In this document: in pieces, positions 12,302 to 25,368 of the stretch
Position numbering within the stretch: position 1 is the first letter of the stretch
How the letters are laid out: each line of letters begins with the position of its first letter
Source of the DNA: Karstenula rhodostoma CBS 690.94
Lineage: Eukaryota; Ascomycota; Dothideomycetes; Pleosporales; Didymosphaeriaceae
Direction of reading: 5' to 3'
Assembly (NCBI GenBank): GCA_010093485.1
Contig: MU001492.1
Location: 1,163,122 to 1,227,121 of the forward strand
DNA length: 64,000 nt
Made by a program: the position numbers and the translations under genes
The notes under the pieces: generated by a model
Databases searched by the model: none
Told to the model about the DNA's origin: nothing
Seen by the model: the letters and a program-made list of their open reading frames with translations, nothing else

Positions 12302-13009
12302 CTTCGTACGAGGAGCACAGGCAATGGCACGCAGGAGAGTGGGCACGGCAGTGAATGCTAGCAACCGCAAAAGGGAAACAGCCGAAGACAGGGTCAAAAG
12401 AGGGCCCTTTTCTTGCAGTCGGAAGGCACCAAATCCAGCCTGCACAGAGCCTACGTGCTGATGGTCTGGCTGTGGCCTGTCCACGGTGCAGTCAGCGCTG
12501 TGCGTGCGCTTTTGGTGCTCTTCAGCCGCGGGCGTGGGCAGCGACTGACGGTCAGACTGTCAGACGCGGAAGCATCCAGAAGGCAACCGGGGACAGCCTC
12601 GGGCATCAGACCAGACAGACAGACAGATCAGATGCGCGACCTCGCTACCCATCTACATAGCACGTCCAGCAGTGCTGTGTTTCCCGGCCGATGGTGTGGC
12701 CTTGCCGTCTGTCCATTGTGCGCACGTGCTTGCTCCGTACTGTGTACATGTATGTGCATACTTGGCTAGTAAAGACGCTGGCGGAGGAGGCCCCGGGTGG
12801 GACAGATGGCGACACACCGAGGACTTGTATGCTCCATGTGCGCCACGCACTGCTCTTCCTTTGTATATGCACACGGCATCTTGTAGGGACAGCACCGAGC
12901 AGATGCCATGGCGGGCCCGCCGCAGATCGCGCGGCGGCGTGGGGAACATTGAAGCGGATTAGCGCGGCGGCGCACCAGGGGCCTGGCGCTCGAATTCGGT
13001 GCGTCTACT

Positions 13010-13042
13010 TTGTCTGGCATTTGTCTGGCATTTGTCTGGCAT
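13010..13042. repeat. Tandem repeat, 3 x 11 bp (TTGTCTGGCAT)
   Basis: Three perfect copies of a second 11-base unit, about 105 bases upstream of the proposed Furry-like start, so probably in its 5' leader or core promoter. The unit is unrelated to the repeat at 12258 except for equal length. Confidence 0.9.
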
Positions 13043-13147
13043 GCACAGCGGCCGACCGAATGACTTACACCCAGGACCTCTCGCCGCTCTCCTCCAATCC
13101 CAGCGCTCGGCCCTGAGCCCCCTCCGGCCGCACTCAAGTGCCCCCAG

Positions 13148-16100
13148 ATGAGGATCCGAAGCAGGCTGGCGGCATGTGTGAGTCGCCCTTCTTTTGTGCC
13201 GTTTCAGTGCATGCTTCAGGACGACAGCCCGCCCGCCGCGAGCCGCATGTTGGGCTGCACGTCCGACTTTATAGCAACACCACCCCTCTGCCCGCCCTCT
13301 CCTCTCCTTCGCTGTGCCTGGCTGACCCCTGTGCCCTCTCGCAGCTGCTCCATCCCCACTGGCGCAAAGCCGTCCTCCCGCCGGGACCTCGCCGCACCGC
13401 ATAGAGGGGCCCAGCGTCCCCTCCCGCGAGCCTTCGGTGACACGGGGGCGAGCGCTGACAGCCTCCTCGCGCATCCTCTCGCCGCGCTCGCAGACGCCCG
13501 TCCTCACCCCCAGCAGCAGCTCGAGCCCCGACCGAAGCCTCGAGCGCAAGGCCTCGCTGCCGTATGCCCACAACCGCCAGACCTCCATCGTGCATGGCAT
13601 CCAGCACTCGCGCAACACGAGCTTCGTCAACTCGCCCGCCACGAGCCCGCTGAGCCCACAAGTCATCGCCGCACAGGGCCCCTCGCTCGATGGAACCGCC
13701 ATGTCGCAGGAGACGATAGCCGAAGCCTTCGCGGCCAAGGGAGCACCACCAGCCGCCGCGCCCACCGCCAACGGCCACGGCCTCGCCCACACCCACGTCC
13801 ACGTCCACGCCCACGCCCCCACCGGCTCCGTGGCCACCGACGCGAGTGCAGCCCACCGGAGGCCGGAGCGTGCACAGAGTGCGAGGTCGCGGAAGGGCGG
13901 GCACCACCACCACCGCTCGCAGTCTCGCCATCAGGCCCAGCATGAGCTCAAGACGGTCGGCGAGTACGCCCTGCACCATCTCTTCAATTCCTTCATCCCC
14001 CAGGCAGACCTGAAGATAAGCCAGTGCATGTCAGACCGCGGCCAGCCCGATGCCAGGGTGGAGCGAATATGCGGCCCTGGAGTTGACCCCAACTTCGACC
14101 AGCTCATATGGGCTCTTGGCCACATTGCCAAGAACAAGCCCAAGTCTTTGATCGACACCATCATGATCTGGCGGAAGGGGAAGAGCGAGGATGCCACCCA
14201 GCTGCGCATCAAGCTCGCCAACGCTCGTCAGGCCGTTTCGCTTCCGCCTTCAGTCCTCCCCCGCCGCAACACCGAGCCTCTTCAGCTCGCCGATCCCCAT
14301 GCTGCCGCTGCTGCCGCAACAAGTCCCGAATACATGGTTGCCCTGCAGCAGACCGTAGCGCAGGCAGAACAGCGTTCGACCGTTTCCACGTACATACTAT
14401 GCAGGGTACTGATCCAGATCATTAATCAAACGACGTTGGATTCTCTGACCGTCGACATGGCTGAACGCCTCCTGAGCCTCTTCTACTCCCAGCTGAATAC
14501 CGTGGACCCGGAACAAGCGGAGGAGTCCTCGGTGCACAAAGCTAATTGGGTCATCTACAGCCAGCTTTTGGGGGAATTGAGCGAATTAATCTTTCATAGT
14601 GTGCAAGAAAAATTCGTTGCGGATCTCAAAGGCATCGACTCCCAGCATACGCAGTACGCCATCAAGAACCAGTCCAGTAGAGAGGTCGAAGCCAAGGGCG
14701 CTCTACTCGTCCGAGGGATGCGGTACCTACGTGTGAAAACTACGCCCGTGGATCTGTGGGAACGCACGTGCGAGTTCATGTTCTCATTAGCGAAGTTATT
14801 CGCCAATGCCCACGGCCAGACAATCAAATACGCATATTGCCAGGTCCTCCGAGATCTTCTTCTCCGAATTGCATCGGAAGCCATGCCGCAATTCAGTACG
14901 CCAAGATGGAAGAGCGTCATCGACATTTTGAAATCAAGAGCCTCGCTACTTCTTAGCAAACCCAAACACTGGCAAGAGGCGTTTCCACTCATGTGTGCCA
15001 TACTCTGCGTGTCACCGGCTGACACCTTTGCGACCCAGTGGTTACCGCTTGCCTTGTCAACACAACCGAGGCTGAAAGAGCGTACAACGAGAGCTATTGC
15101 CCTGAAGGGGATATGCCAACTGGTTTGGAGCTACCTCTACAGGGCAGCCCCCGACCCCCCAAATGTTGCCATGCGGAAGCTGGAGGACATTATCCGTATG
15201 GTATATCAACCCGGCAAGCGATCGTACCTGTCCACGGAGCCTGCCATTGCGGAGCCATTTATCCAATTGACTCGTATCATTGGTTTCAAGTTCCAAGATG
15301 TTTGTTTCAGAGCCATAATATTTCCGCTGCTCAATGCAGAAACGTTCACTTCTGGTCGGGATTTGCGCGTTGAAAATTTGGAGCCCGACCGCATGGTTAT
15401 CGGCATCCGATCTTTCCTTGCCATTATGACGGATCTTGAAAACGCGAGCGAGATCCAACATCCACCTTTCCCCAGTCCCTTCGCCTCAGAAACCAACGCT
15501 CCTACTACAACAAACCATCCGCAACCAACGATTAGCCCACATCCTCTGCAGCATCCAGCTATGAGGTCACTGCTCCCAACTAAAGAGGAACGCCTCTCCC
15601 GCCCCGTGAACTTTTCTGGTTTTCCCGAAATAGCTAAAGAATACTATGTGCGATTCTGTAAGATTTTGGGCGACATCACAATCATCTGCGACAACGCGTT
15701 CGGTGGGCAAGCAGTATTGGATGAGAAATTCTCTCTTCAAACACCAAAGACACCCATGTCTGAGGCCTTTAGCTTTGCTCGGAGGGACGAGCAGACCGCC
15801 GCCGATCCGCGACAAGGGTTTTATGACCTTTTGCACGTGGCTGTCCAGGCTTTGCCTCGCTGCTTGTCACCTCACATCCCATTTAGTTCTCTTGTGAATC
15901 TCTTGTGTACAGGGACAGCTCATGTCCATGGCAACATCGCGACCTCATCTGCACAGTCTCTCAAGTCTATCGCTCGTCAATCGTTTGCGCAACAAGTCAC
16001 GATTGCTTTTGCAAGGTTCATCTTCACTTTCGATGATCGTTATTCCACCATGTCCGATGGCGGCATGCTTGGCCCAGGCCACATCGAAAGAACGCTCAAA

Positions 16101-19100
16101 CTCTACGTTGAACTTCTCGAGATCTGGATTGAAGAGATCAAAGAGAAGACCCGCAAAGCGGCTTTAGACACCCCTGACGACGGAGTGGGAAATAGAGGCA
16201 TCCATCTGGACTTGTCATCGGTCTGGGCACACGTCGATGAAGTTGAATCTCACGGTCTGTTCTTCTTGTGCTCGCCATCCCGTCGGGTAAGAGCTTACGC
16301 TGTAACTGTACTGCGCCTTATAACAGAGTTCGATACCGCTCTTGGAGGCTCCAACACCAGGATTATCCGCGTCATGGAAGGAAGCCCACAAAAGGTTATG
16401 GATATCAGCGACGAAAAGCTGTCTCTTGCAGAGCGAACCCGTCTGCAGCGAGGTATGCGCAAGAGCAACGTTCAAAGTACGCTCGTGGAGCTTTGCAGCA
16501 GCGATGTACCCTACGACTCCACGCTCTGGTTCAAGGTCTTCCCGAATCTCGTGCGCATCGGTTTTGAAGTGTGTCCCTTTGCAGTCACCCTGACGCGCGA
16601 CATCGTTTGCGCCCGCTTGTCACAGATGCATCGAACCTTGATCTTGATAACAGAAGGCCCGAGAGCCAGTCCCTATGCATCTTTCGATTCTGGCATGAAC
16701 AAAGCAGCTAATCGCATGCCATCGACAGCCCCAGAGATCTTCGTCGAGCAATGGAAGCTTTATCTGATATTTGCGTTCACAACATTGACCAACCTCGGCG
16801 TTAACAGCAGCCAGTCCGCAGCCGGCGCATCTGCACAACACTCAAGGAAGAGTTCCAAGTCATCACAGAAGAGCTCCAACAAGGTCTATACTGCAAGCGA
16901 ACTGTTTTCACGAGTCCTGCCATTTCTTGCCGCCGAAAATTCTGCAGTGCGCGACGCCACTGTGGTTGGACTGGGCTCGATTAATATCAATCTATACCGC
17001 ACTTTGCTGGAGTCATTGCATGGCCACGCGGCAGCTTGCGCTGAAGAAGCAAAGACAAGGCTAGGATCGCACACTCGAACAGTCAGCAGTCCTCGGCGCA
17101 ATCGACGGACGGATCACTTGAGAACGGAACTTACTCATGTCTACAAGCTGACCTCACAGTTCCTGAAGCTACCAGAAGCTTACAACGATGACTGGATTCT
17201 GAACAATCTTGTCAGCTATACCAAGGACCTTCGAATCTTCCTTAGCGACGCAGAAGTGCAGAACGAGTGGGGCTTCCAGAAGCTGCGTACTCACTACTGC
17301 GGCCTCGTAGAAGTCTTTTTCGAAGGCATTAACAAGACTCCTGATCCCTTGCAGTGGATGCCTTTTCAGGCTCGAAAGGCAGCTTTTACGCTGATGGAGG
17401 ATTGGTGCGGTTACTCAGCCAACCAACCACAAATCCGACAGCGAGAGGAGAATATGAGACGGTCTATGCTCGACCGCGAGGCTGACATGAGCAGCAAGGG
17501 TATCGCCACTGCTGCCATGGAAATCGAAAAACGGGATCTTCGTACAGCCGCTCTCAGCGCCATGGCTACCCTCTGCGGCGGTCCGATCAGCATAACTACA
17601 GACAGCAAAGTCGTCCTTCAATTCGATGTCCGGCGCATGCTCTCGTGGATTGACGGTATATTTGAGACGCCCAGTGACAGAACTCATGCAATTGGTCGCA
17701 GGGCGTTGACTAATCTGATACTCCATAATCGCGAGCATGCCTATCTCCTCGAGCGCGCCATCGAAATGTGCTATATCTCAAAGTCCTCCAAGGCACTTGA
17801 AAGCTATTTTGAGGTTGTGACGCAAGTCCTCACACAACGAGAAGATTACACTTTGCCGTACTGGAAAGTCCTCAGTGCGGGTCTCTACACCCTCGGACAC
17901 GAAAACAACGAGCTGCGTATGAAGTCAGCGCGCCTACTGCGAACCCTGGAAGCTCGCGAACAGAAAAACTCAAAACTTCAAGATCTTGACATCAGTATAT
18001 CCGACAAGACCATCGCCGTTTACAAACTTGCCCAGTTCGAAGTTTCCCGACGACTTGCACATCAACACGCAGAGCTGGCATTCATGGTCTTTTCACAGTT
18101 CTCCTACTACTTCAAGGAGCTGCAACCCGACCACCAACGTAATATGGTGGCAGCTATGCTTCCATGGATTCAGAGTGTGGAGCTGCAGCTCAATCCTGAC
18201 GGCGGCCCTACAGCTAGCTCGTACATGCTCTTGGCTAATCTTTTCGAGATTACTGTTCGTTGCAGTAGCGCCCTACACAACGAGATCCAGGCTCTTTGGC
18301 AAGCTTTAGCCGCAGGTTCCGGAGGCAACGTTCAACTGATCTTGAATTTCATCATCAACCTCTGCCTTGATAAGCGCGAACAAAATTTCGTCGACTATTC
18401 CAAACAGATTGTGGTGCACCTAGCTGGGACAGGTGCAAAGGTTGTTGAAGCTCTGCTACTTCAAATCAACCCTCGCTCAATGATCCATGAGAAACGAGAA
18501 TCTACCCCTCCGCCCCCGGATGCTGTTAACCTTCCCTACCTTGCGGACCTTGGCGCCCTGTTGCCTGCGAGCAACAAACAAGTGAGTGAAGTCAGTTCCA
18601 CGATGATCAAGTGCTAACGCCTCTCAGTCCGGATTTTCCCTTGGTCAGGTCTGTCTGATACTACTCGTTGACCTTATGGTATCGCCTCTACAGCTTGGCA
18701 GTGAACACTTGCCCCTCCTCCTTCAAGTGGTTCTAGTGCTCTGGGACCATTATACTCCCGTTGTTCAGGATCAAGCACGGGAAATGCTTGTTCATCTTAT
18801 CCACGAACTCGTCATATCTAAGATTGAGGATGACAACACCGTCGGTATAGACAAGAGTGCCATTGAAGAGTTCATTGAGAACGTACGGCAGCACGATCCC
18901 AAGATTGTATGGAACTACGACGACAAAAACGGCAAAGACTCGGAAGACTCTGGTAACAAAGTACCCGATTCGATGACGCATGTTGCGAACGAAGTCCTGC
19001 GCTTCTTTTCGTTCACCAACCCTGGGCTCCGCGAAGCATGGGGGAAAGTGGCGCTGAATTGGGCGACCTCCTGCCCTGTTCGTCATTTGGCTTGTCGGTC

Positions 19101-21096
19101 TTTCCAGCTGTTCCGATGCATTTTAAGTACACTGGATCAGGCAATGCTCTCCGATATGCTAGCACGACTTTCCAATACCATCTCGGATGACGAAAGCGAC
19201 ATTCAAACGTTCTCAATGGAGATCCTCACGACGTTACGAGCAATCATCGAAGCCCTTCAACCAGAAGACTTACTCAAGTACCCTCAGCTTTTCTGGACCA
19301 CATGTGCATGCTTGGACACCATACACGAAGGGGAGTTCATGGAGAGCATGTTGATGTTAGACAAGTTCCTGGATAAGGTCGACTTGAGCAACCCCGATGT
19401 TCTGGCTTTCTTGAAGAAAAGCCGTCCTCCGAAATGGGAAGGGGACTTTGAGGGTCTTTTCCAGCTTGTCTTCAAAGGAGTACGCTCGAGTTTGTGCTTG
19501 GACCGATCTTTGCGCCTCCTCGAACGGCTCGTGATCTTACCTTCTAGTGAGCTTGTGGGAGATGAAAGTCGTCTTACATTTGCCGTTCTCGCAAACCTGC
19601 CACGATTCTTGCGAGCTTTCGAAGAACCGAACAAAGACCCTGCAGTCCGAGACAGCGCTGAAGTCCTCGCACAGGTGGCGCTCGAGCATCAGGTTGATGA
19701 CCTTGCATCATCACTATCCGCTTTTGCCAGGAAAATCTCGCGGCAAGGGGACCAGTTTCTGAGGCAGGTAATAGACGCAATTGTTGAATACTACTTTCCG
19801 CAGTTGGAATTCAGCAGTCTTGTCTTCCTTTTAGGGCTTCTGTCCAATAAGCTCGATTGGTTCAAGATCAGCACAATGCAAGTGCTCACTCTGTTGATCA
19901 AAAAGGTCGAGATGCGAAAGCCGGAAATCGCGCACCGGGGCCCGGATGTCATCTCGCCTCTCCTACGTCTCCTTCAAACCGATCTATGTGGCTACGCCCT
20001 TCAAGTGCTAGACTCGGTCATAGACGTGACTGGCGGACCTCAACCGCCGAACCTAGAGAGAGCGCATATCCGCATGAGTATGGCAGGGTCAAATACCAGT
20101 CGAGCGTTCAAGAAGCAATTTGGCACAACGCAGTCACTCTACGGCATTCCTGAGGAGACTGGCTGGTCAATTCCAGTGCCTGCACACCATTCACATCTTA
20201 CTCGAACCAATGTGCATGCGGTATTCTACACGTGCAGCAACCTTGACGCCGAAACTGCTGCAGACGTTGCAACACCGAAGATCGAGTTTCGCCAGGATGA
20301 ATTTCCTTTCAGCCCGGTTTCCGACTACCGCACTGCGACGATGACATCCGAAGATACACGCGGGGAAAGCCACATCGGCGAGTTGGTAATGAAGCTAGAC
20401 AGTCTCGATGATTTCTTTGAAGACGACGATGAGAACGAAATCTTGACCGATCTACCAGACAGCTCGATCTTCGGGGCCAATCGGTACGGAAACGGATTAT
20501 ATGCCCATGGCTCACAAGACGTCCGTGAGAATCTTTACGACCAGCAGACTGCACCCATTCTGCATAAGTCCCTCACACGAAATGGCAGTGTGAACTCTTT
20601 TCAATCCGGCTTCTCAGACGTCAAACTTTCCCCGGCGCGTGATCCGGGCGTGATGAATCCTGGAGCATTCAGCTCGTTCACCTCTGGCCAGCACCATCTT
20701 CCACCCGCTCCACTTGGACGTCCAGGGCTGCATTCGCGTTCAGTAACGTCACCCTCAGCGCCGAATCAATCACAGCGGCTATCTCCTGCCCTTTCTTCCT
20801 CCGCGTTCGATGAACAGGGTGAAAATTTCTCCGACGACGAATTAGTCGTCGGTCGCTCCGTCTCTGCGAGTGCCAGTACAGACAAACTCAGTATCGAGAC
20901 GGTGATTGGGGGGCTGAAGCAAGACACGAGAAGCAAGATCCGAAGTGGGATGAGGAGACTGACAGGGAGCAGTGGCGATAATCGGGAAAGAGAAAGAATG
21001 CGCGAAGCAGTAAAACAGGCGATGCAAAAGAGTCCGCAGGTGCCGAAGGTGCCAGATATTTATTTGGTGCAGAATCCGAAGAGCGCCGACCCGTAA
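13148..21096 (+). CDS. tao3: Furry/Tao3/Mor2-family cell morphogenesis scaffold
   Basis: Members of this family are giant HEAT/armadillo-like scaffolds that work with NDR/Orb6/Cbk1 kinases and Mob proteins in polarised growth. Proposed exons: 13148-13175, 13345-18581 and 18628-21096, giving about 2577 residues. The second intron (18582-18627) is clear: GTGAGT donor, GCTAAC branch site, CAG acceptor, phase kept. The first exon is tentative: a GTGTGAGT donor and a pyrimidine-rich TCTCGCAG acceptor match in phase, but a longer first exon is possible; without it the frame has no ATG until well inside. Residues 1-200 are Ser/Pro/His-rich with alternating His and a HHHH run near residue 194. The conserved N-terminal domain begins about residue 214 (YALHHLFNSFIPQADLKI). 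The last ~250 residues are disordered. Length and order fit the family. Confidence 0.9.
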
Positions 21097-21455
21097 TGCG
21101 ACATGTGCATAGGCAAAGCAATTGGAGTTTTAGGTAATGATAGATGTATCTATAGGTATGAGAAAAATGCTGGCTTGGGATTTTGCAGGAAATGTGTTTT
21201 GGGGTTTCGGTTCGGATGGTTGCATGCGCGGAGATACCAACACTCTTTCGAGATACCACTTTTTAATGATATGAGCGTTTAGAGGATTGAAGGGGGTCAG
21301 GAGATCTTGTCGTTGACAACGTTGATGTCCATTACTGTACAGTAAGGCAATTCGCAAATTCGCAAATCTTTGGCTACTGTGCAGCGGGCTTCGCTGCTTC
21401 CCCACGCCTGCCTGCCTTCGACTTACCACTATGCCAGATTAGGAGCTCTTCAACT

Positions 21456-22330
21456 TCAAAATGAGCAACACATTGTGGAACAACGCTGCATAATACTGAC
21501 GTGCTCGTAATCCTTGAGTGCATGCAGCCATTGAGCCTCAAATTCCTCTTTGCTGCACGCTTTGTACACAACCAACGTACACATCCCTCATTCTGAATAG
21601 CGGTAACAGGGTGACGTTGACCGTTGCACCGATGGTCTTCGCCTTGGCATCTTCGACAATGACATCGAGCTCACACAGGGCTTTGAGCACTGATGCGACC
21701 GACGTAGCGTTGCCGCTGTTAATATTGGTCGCAGGGCTCGGTATCTTGATATGCAGTGACAAGTCCAGCTTGAAGTGCTTGGCCCACTTCTGCCGCAACA
21801 GCGGCTTGAACAGTCACTGATTCAGGGATATGTAGGTATCGTCCAGATCGATGCGAATGCCCAACGCAGAGAGCGCCGCGTCGCACGGCCTCACGCCGAC
21901 CTCGAATAGATCCGCCTGCAGATACGTAGGCAGTTGTTGAATAGACAAGCCCTCATGCGTGACCTTCGCGTAGAATTGCTCGACGATTTCGCGCGCTACG
22001 CGTTGGTCCATGGACGCGAAGTCTGGAGTGAATTATTCGGCACGTGTGACCTGGTAGCCGGCTTGATTTCCTTGTTGCGGCTGGAAGTAGTTGATTTTCC
22101 GGACCGTGAGGTCGTTGGTAAAATGAGATATAGTGTCCTCATCGAGCACATAATCCTAGGTGTTGTAGCGCAGCTCTGCGGGCATGCGGGCATGGAAGTC
22201 CGAAGTGAGGGCGTGAAGATTGTGTTGTGCATGCCTGAGCGCGGGAAGCAGTCCAGACTGATTAATTGCGTGGCTGTTTTGGTTGCAATTTTGCTGATAC
22301 GTGCAGAGGGAAGAAAGGCTGAGAGAGATG
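21456..22330 (-). pseudogene. Pseudogene, 2EXR/F-box-like N-terminus, three in-frame stops plus frameshift
   Basis: On the minus strand one frame is protein-like from about 22330 to 21540 yet is broken by TAG at 22158-22156, TAA at 22035-22033 and TGA at 21816-21814; all are in the same frame. Around them the sequence reads sensibly: RMPAELRYNT before the first stop and DYVLDEDTISHF after it resemble the LPAELRxxIYxYVL opening of fungal 2EXR-type proteins; between stops two and three is DQRVAREIVEQFYAKVTHEG. After about 21575 the protein-like reading moves to another frame (SKEEFEAQWLHALKDYEHV), so there is also an indel. The first stop is one transition from Trp. Introns cannot remove these stops because coding sense runs up to them on both sides. 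Upstream limit uncertain. Confidence 0.7.
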
Positions 22331-23058
22331 AGTAGGTTCCTTGGGGCAGAGAAGGCCTCCTTGATGCCTATGCTCGTGAGGCTGAGAATACTGTGCTACC
22401 GCACCCCGCTGCCTGTGTTCAAGTGGTACGTTCCATCCGCGAGGCTGTGCATGAACTGTGTTCTCATGGATGCGTGAAGCATCCAGTTGCACCTTGTAGG
22501 GGGTCAGATTGGTAAATAGCGTGTTGTTCAAATATGTCGGCATGTAGTTTGGTTGCGGATTCCTTGACACGTAAGAGTCTTAGTACTGTAGAGTAAGATC
22601 TCTGGTACGTCATCATGCGGGCTGTGCAATCATCTGACCATATCTTTACTGTCCTTGTGGAAACATGGCCAGGATATGCTACGACCTGAGCTTTTCATAC
22701 ATAACAGTGTAACCAGGTCGAGGACGCTATTTCCCTCGATGTATCTTTGGCTGATGGTCTACTCTCTAAACAATCTCATGGTACATCGGCCTTGCTTTCG
22801 ATGGTATTCCCGGCTGTGTTTTGGCACCCCACCGAGTTGATGTACTGCGTTTTACCGCGGCTTGCAAAAGCGCTCAAAGATTCAACAATCGACCAATTAC
22901 GCATACGAGGATTTGTAATTATGTGAACTCACAAAACATGCACTGCAGCTACTTGATCTGGGGGAAGGTTTACTTTCCTGCATTTTGGCTACGATTTACA
23001 AGGGTAAAATACAAATCTCCTGGGCGGTAGGAGAGTTTAGTCTGTTTCTGTTCGGAGT
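22331..23058. other. Intergenic, no gene seen
   Basis: About 730 bases between the pseudogene and the next minus-strand gene. Short ORFs only; no domain, no repeat of note. Confidence 0.45.
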
Positions 23059-23755
23059 CTACATGGTGGAGCTCCTAGCGACGCCCACAATGTGCGCAAA
23101 CACCTCCTCCACGCATCTTTTTCCGTTTCCATGCCACCCATCTGTTGAAAACTTGAAAAAACGTGTCAATGCCCATCTACTATTAGATTAATCCGTACTC
23201 ACCTGCTAGGGTACAGTAGAAGCCTACGCCTTCCGCATGGATCGATGGGCGGACAGCTAGCACAAGGTTGATTGGCTCTGCCCGTGGAAAAAACTCTTTC
23301 CGGATGAGAGCGTCATGTTCCGTCGTTTTTGTGATTCTTGTGATTGTGACTTTGCGCTCGGCTGCAAGTTTCTCGAGAACTCTACGGACTTCTTCATTCT
23401 TGTCCTTGCTATAAATGAAACCTACTGTTATATTTTTAATAAGCTCACATTTACCACCAAGGTTATGTCTAATGTATGGCTCAATATCGACGAACCACAC
23501 CCTGGGATTATGTGCGTCTGGCTCCGTATAGCTCAGCTGCTTAAATCCGGTGAGAGAGCTTTCCTTCTCGAGAAGACCGGCTTCTTTTTTGTAGTCATCC
23601 CAGCTATGGGTAAGATTGTGTACATTTTCTGGTTGCATCGATGTTGTGAATTTTGGGCAGCTGTCTTCCATTTGATCGACTGTGAGTGGTCTCGAATGGT
23701 TTGCTATGTCGGATTGTTTGAGATACGTCAAAGCGTCTGAACACTGTACCATCAT
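23059..23755 (-). CDS. Hypothetical two-exon protein
   Basis: I do not recognise the family. Exons 23203-23755 and 23059-23141 with a 61-base intron (GTGAGT donor, CAACAG acceptor) give 211 residues. Splicing is preferred to the unspliced reading (which ends six residues after the donor) because the second exon reads through GWHGNGKRCVEEVF to a TAG in the right phase. The body is soluble, mixed-charge, with a Trp/aromatic block VWFVDIEPYIRHNL around residues 86-99 and a Lys/Arg/Glu-rich helix-like stretch near 120-140. No signal peptide or membrane segment. Lies between a pseudogene and an SDR gene, in a part of the window with several lineage-type genes; it may be an orphan. Confidence 0.5.
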
Positions 23756-23909
23756 ATTTGTCGGGAAGCATGCAGGAACGCTATATATGGTTTAACCCAT
23801 CGCAAATATACATTGATGGACCTTGTTTCAAAGTGAATCACTCTTTATCGTGAATGGGTATCAAAGGGTTGAAAGGGCCTTTCACTTGCCACCAAATGAA
23901 GCCCTTTCG

Positions 23910-23935
23910 GTGACCTAACCAGGTGACCTAACCAG
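23910..23935. repeat. Tandem duplication, 2 x 13 bp (GTGACCTAACCAG)
   Basis: Two perfect adjacent copies in the short gap upstream of the two-exon hypothetical gene. Seen directly; no function apparent. Confidence 0.85.
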
Positions 23936-24036
23936 ATTCCAACGAATAAGTCATGTGCATACGACTAATTGAATCATTGTTTTATTATCTTGAGTATTGA
24001 CGGTTTTTGGACGGCTTCATTACGGCATTGGCATGA

Positions 24037-24990
24037 TCATAGCTCGGAAGCCCTCTTCTTCTGATTCCCAAAATCCTCGCCCTCCACGTTGTCGACGCCC
24101 TCCTTGACAAGTCGTTTCACGGCCGCACCAAAGTTTTCACCACCATCCAGTACGTCAATCCACCCCCTCGCGCCCTCTGTAGCCAGGACTGCGACCACAG
24201 TCTCTGCGACCGTGGCGCGGCTCGTGTTTCCACGAGAGGGTATCTTTCCGACAGTGACACCACCAGCCGGCTCGTCAGTCAAAGTCCCTGGTCTTAAGCT
24301 GATTCCAGCAAACCGTTCATCCTCGGGCACACCCTTCTTTGCCTCTGAGTCGAATCGCTCTTTTGCAAGCACCGTCAAGACTTCGTCGGCCGCAACCTTC
24401 GCCTTGTAGTAGTGCGGCAAGATCTCGTTGTTCACCTTTTGCGCTGCCTCCCAGTCCGCATCCGTCCACCACGGGGCGCGGTTGCGGCGGGATGCAATGT
24501 AGGATACAGTGAGAAATTTTTTGATGCTCGGAGCATGGATGCTGGCTTTGGTGAAAGCGACAGCGGCATCTTGATCGACGGCCTTAGTTCTAGAGGGTCC
24601 ACCCCGGCCGCCAGCACCTGCATTATGTCAGCAGGCTGTCCACATTGTTGGAGGGTCAGAAGGTGTGAAGTGTCATATCACGTGACGCCATTGCAACACT
24701 GGCAAACTGAATTCAGGATTACGGAAGGACTCACCCGCACTCCAAACAACCCAGTCGGGCTTCACTTGGTCCAAAATATTCTGCGCGTCACTCTCGGTGT
24801 GCACGTCTTCAACGCTGCTGACTAGAATGCTGAGCTTGCCCGGTTGTCCTTGACCAAGTTTCTCAATAGTGGCTGACTGGTCTGCCGAGCGAATAACGCT
24901 GGTTACATTCCATGATCGCGCAAGCAGAAGAGGAGTCAGAAGCTGGGCAATCTTGCCGTGGCCACCGATGAGGAGAATGTTGTGAGCCAT
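24037..24990 (-). CDS. NAD(P)-binding Rossmann-fold protein (atypical SDR)
   Basis: An oxidoreductase-like protein of the extended/atypical short-chain dehydrogenase group; substrate unknown. Exons 24735-24990 and 24037-24617 (intron 24618-24734) give 278 residues. The N-terminus carries the dinucleotide motif LLIGGHGKIAQLLTPLLL in residues 5-22 (GGxGxIG-like) followed by VTSVIRSADQ, typical for NADPH preference. The intron joins VWSAG to GGRGGPSRTKAVDQDAAVAF in phase. The expected later elements are present: FLTVSYIASRR and PHYYKAKVAADEVL with a YxxxK active-site pair, then SLRPGTLTDEPAGG and a VAETVVAVL segment as in TIC62/YwnB-like SDRs. No membrane segment, so probably cytosolic. Confidence 0.85.
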
Positions 24991-25368
24991 GATGACGTGA
25001 AAAGACGAGGTGCAATGTAAACAAGTGGCAGTCTGGATTGAAAGGTGTGCTGTGATTAGGATAGTATCGATATAGGTTGAAGCTAGGCTCTGTATTTGTA
25101 TGGATTTTGCTGTTGGAAATGGTAGCAATGCGTGATGCAAAATGGTGTGCTTGTCAATCACCTCGGCAGTGACGTAACTTGCGGACGACGCAACCGGGCC
25201 GATTGTGGATTAATAACCGCTTGCAACCAAGCAGACGTACCATACCCCAGCCCTTCTTCAAGTAGCGAAAGGAAAGTGTAAACATTTACAACAAGAAACG
25301 TGTTCTTGAATCGCGCTATGCGATGGGAGTATGGACAGGGCCGGACATAACGGAGTTACGTCATGACT

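Larger units (their letters stand above)
11790..13147. promoter_or_regulatory. Divergent upstream region of cprA and the Furry-like gene
   Basis: About 1.36 kb between two divergent starts, holding both promoters and leaders. It carries two unrelated 11-bp tandem repeats (listed separately) and a purine-pyrimidine-balanced GC-rich segment near the Furry start. Open frames here lack ATGs or domains. Confidence 0.55.

Noticed and set aside
13148..13945. 265-codon plus-strand ORF at the Furry-like 5' end
   Set aside because: Its frame differs from that of the conserved Furry sequence; only its first 28 bases are proposed as exon 1.
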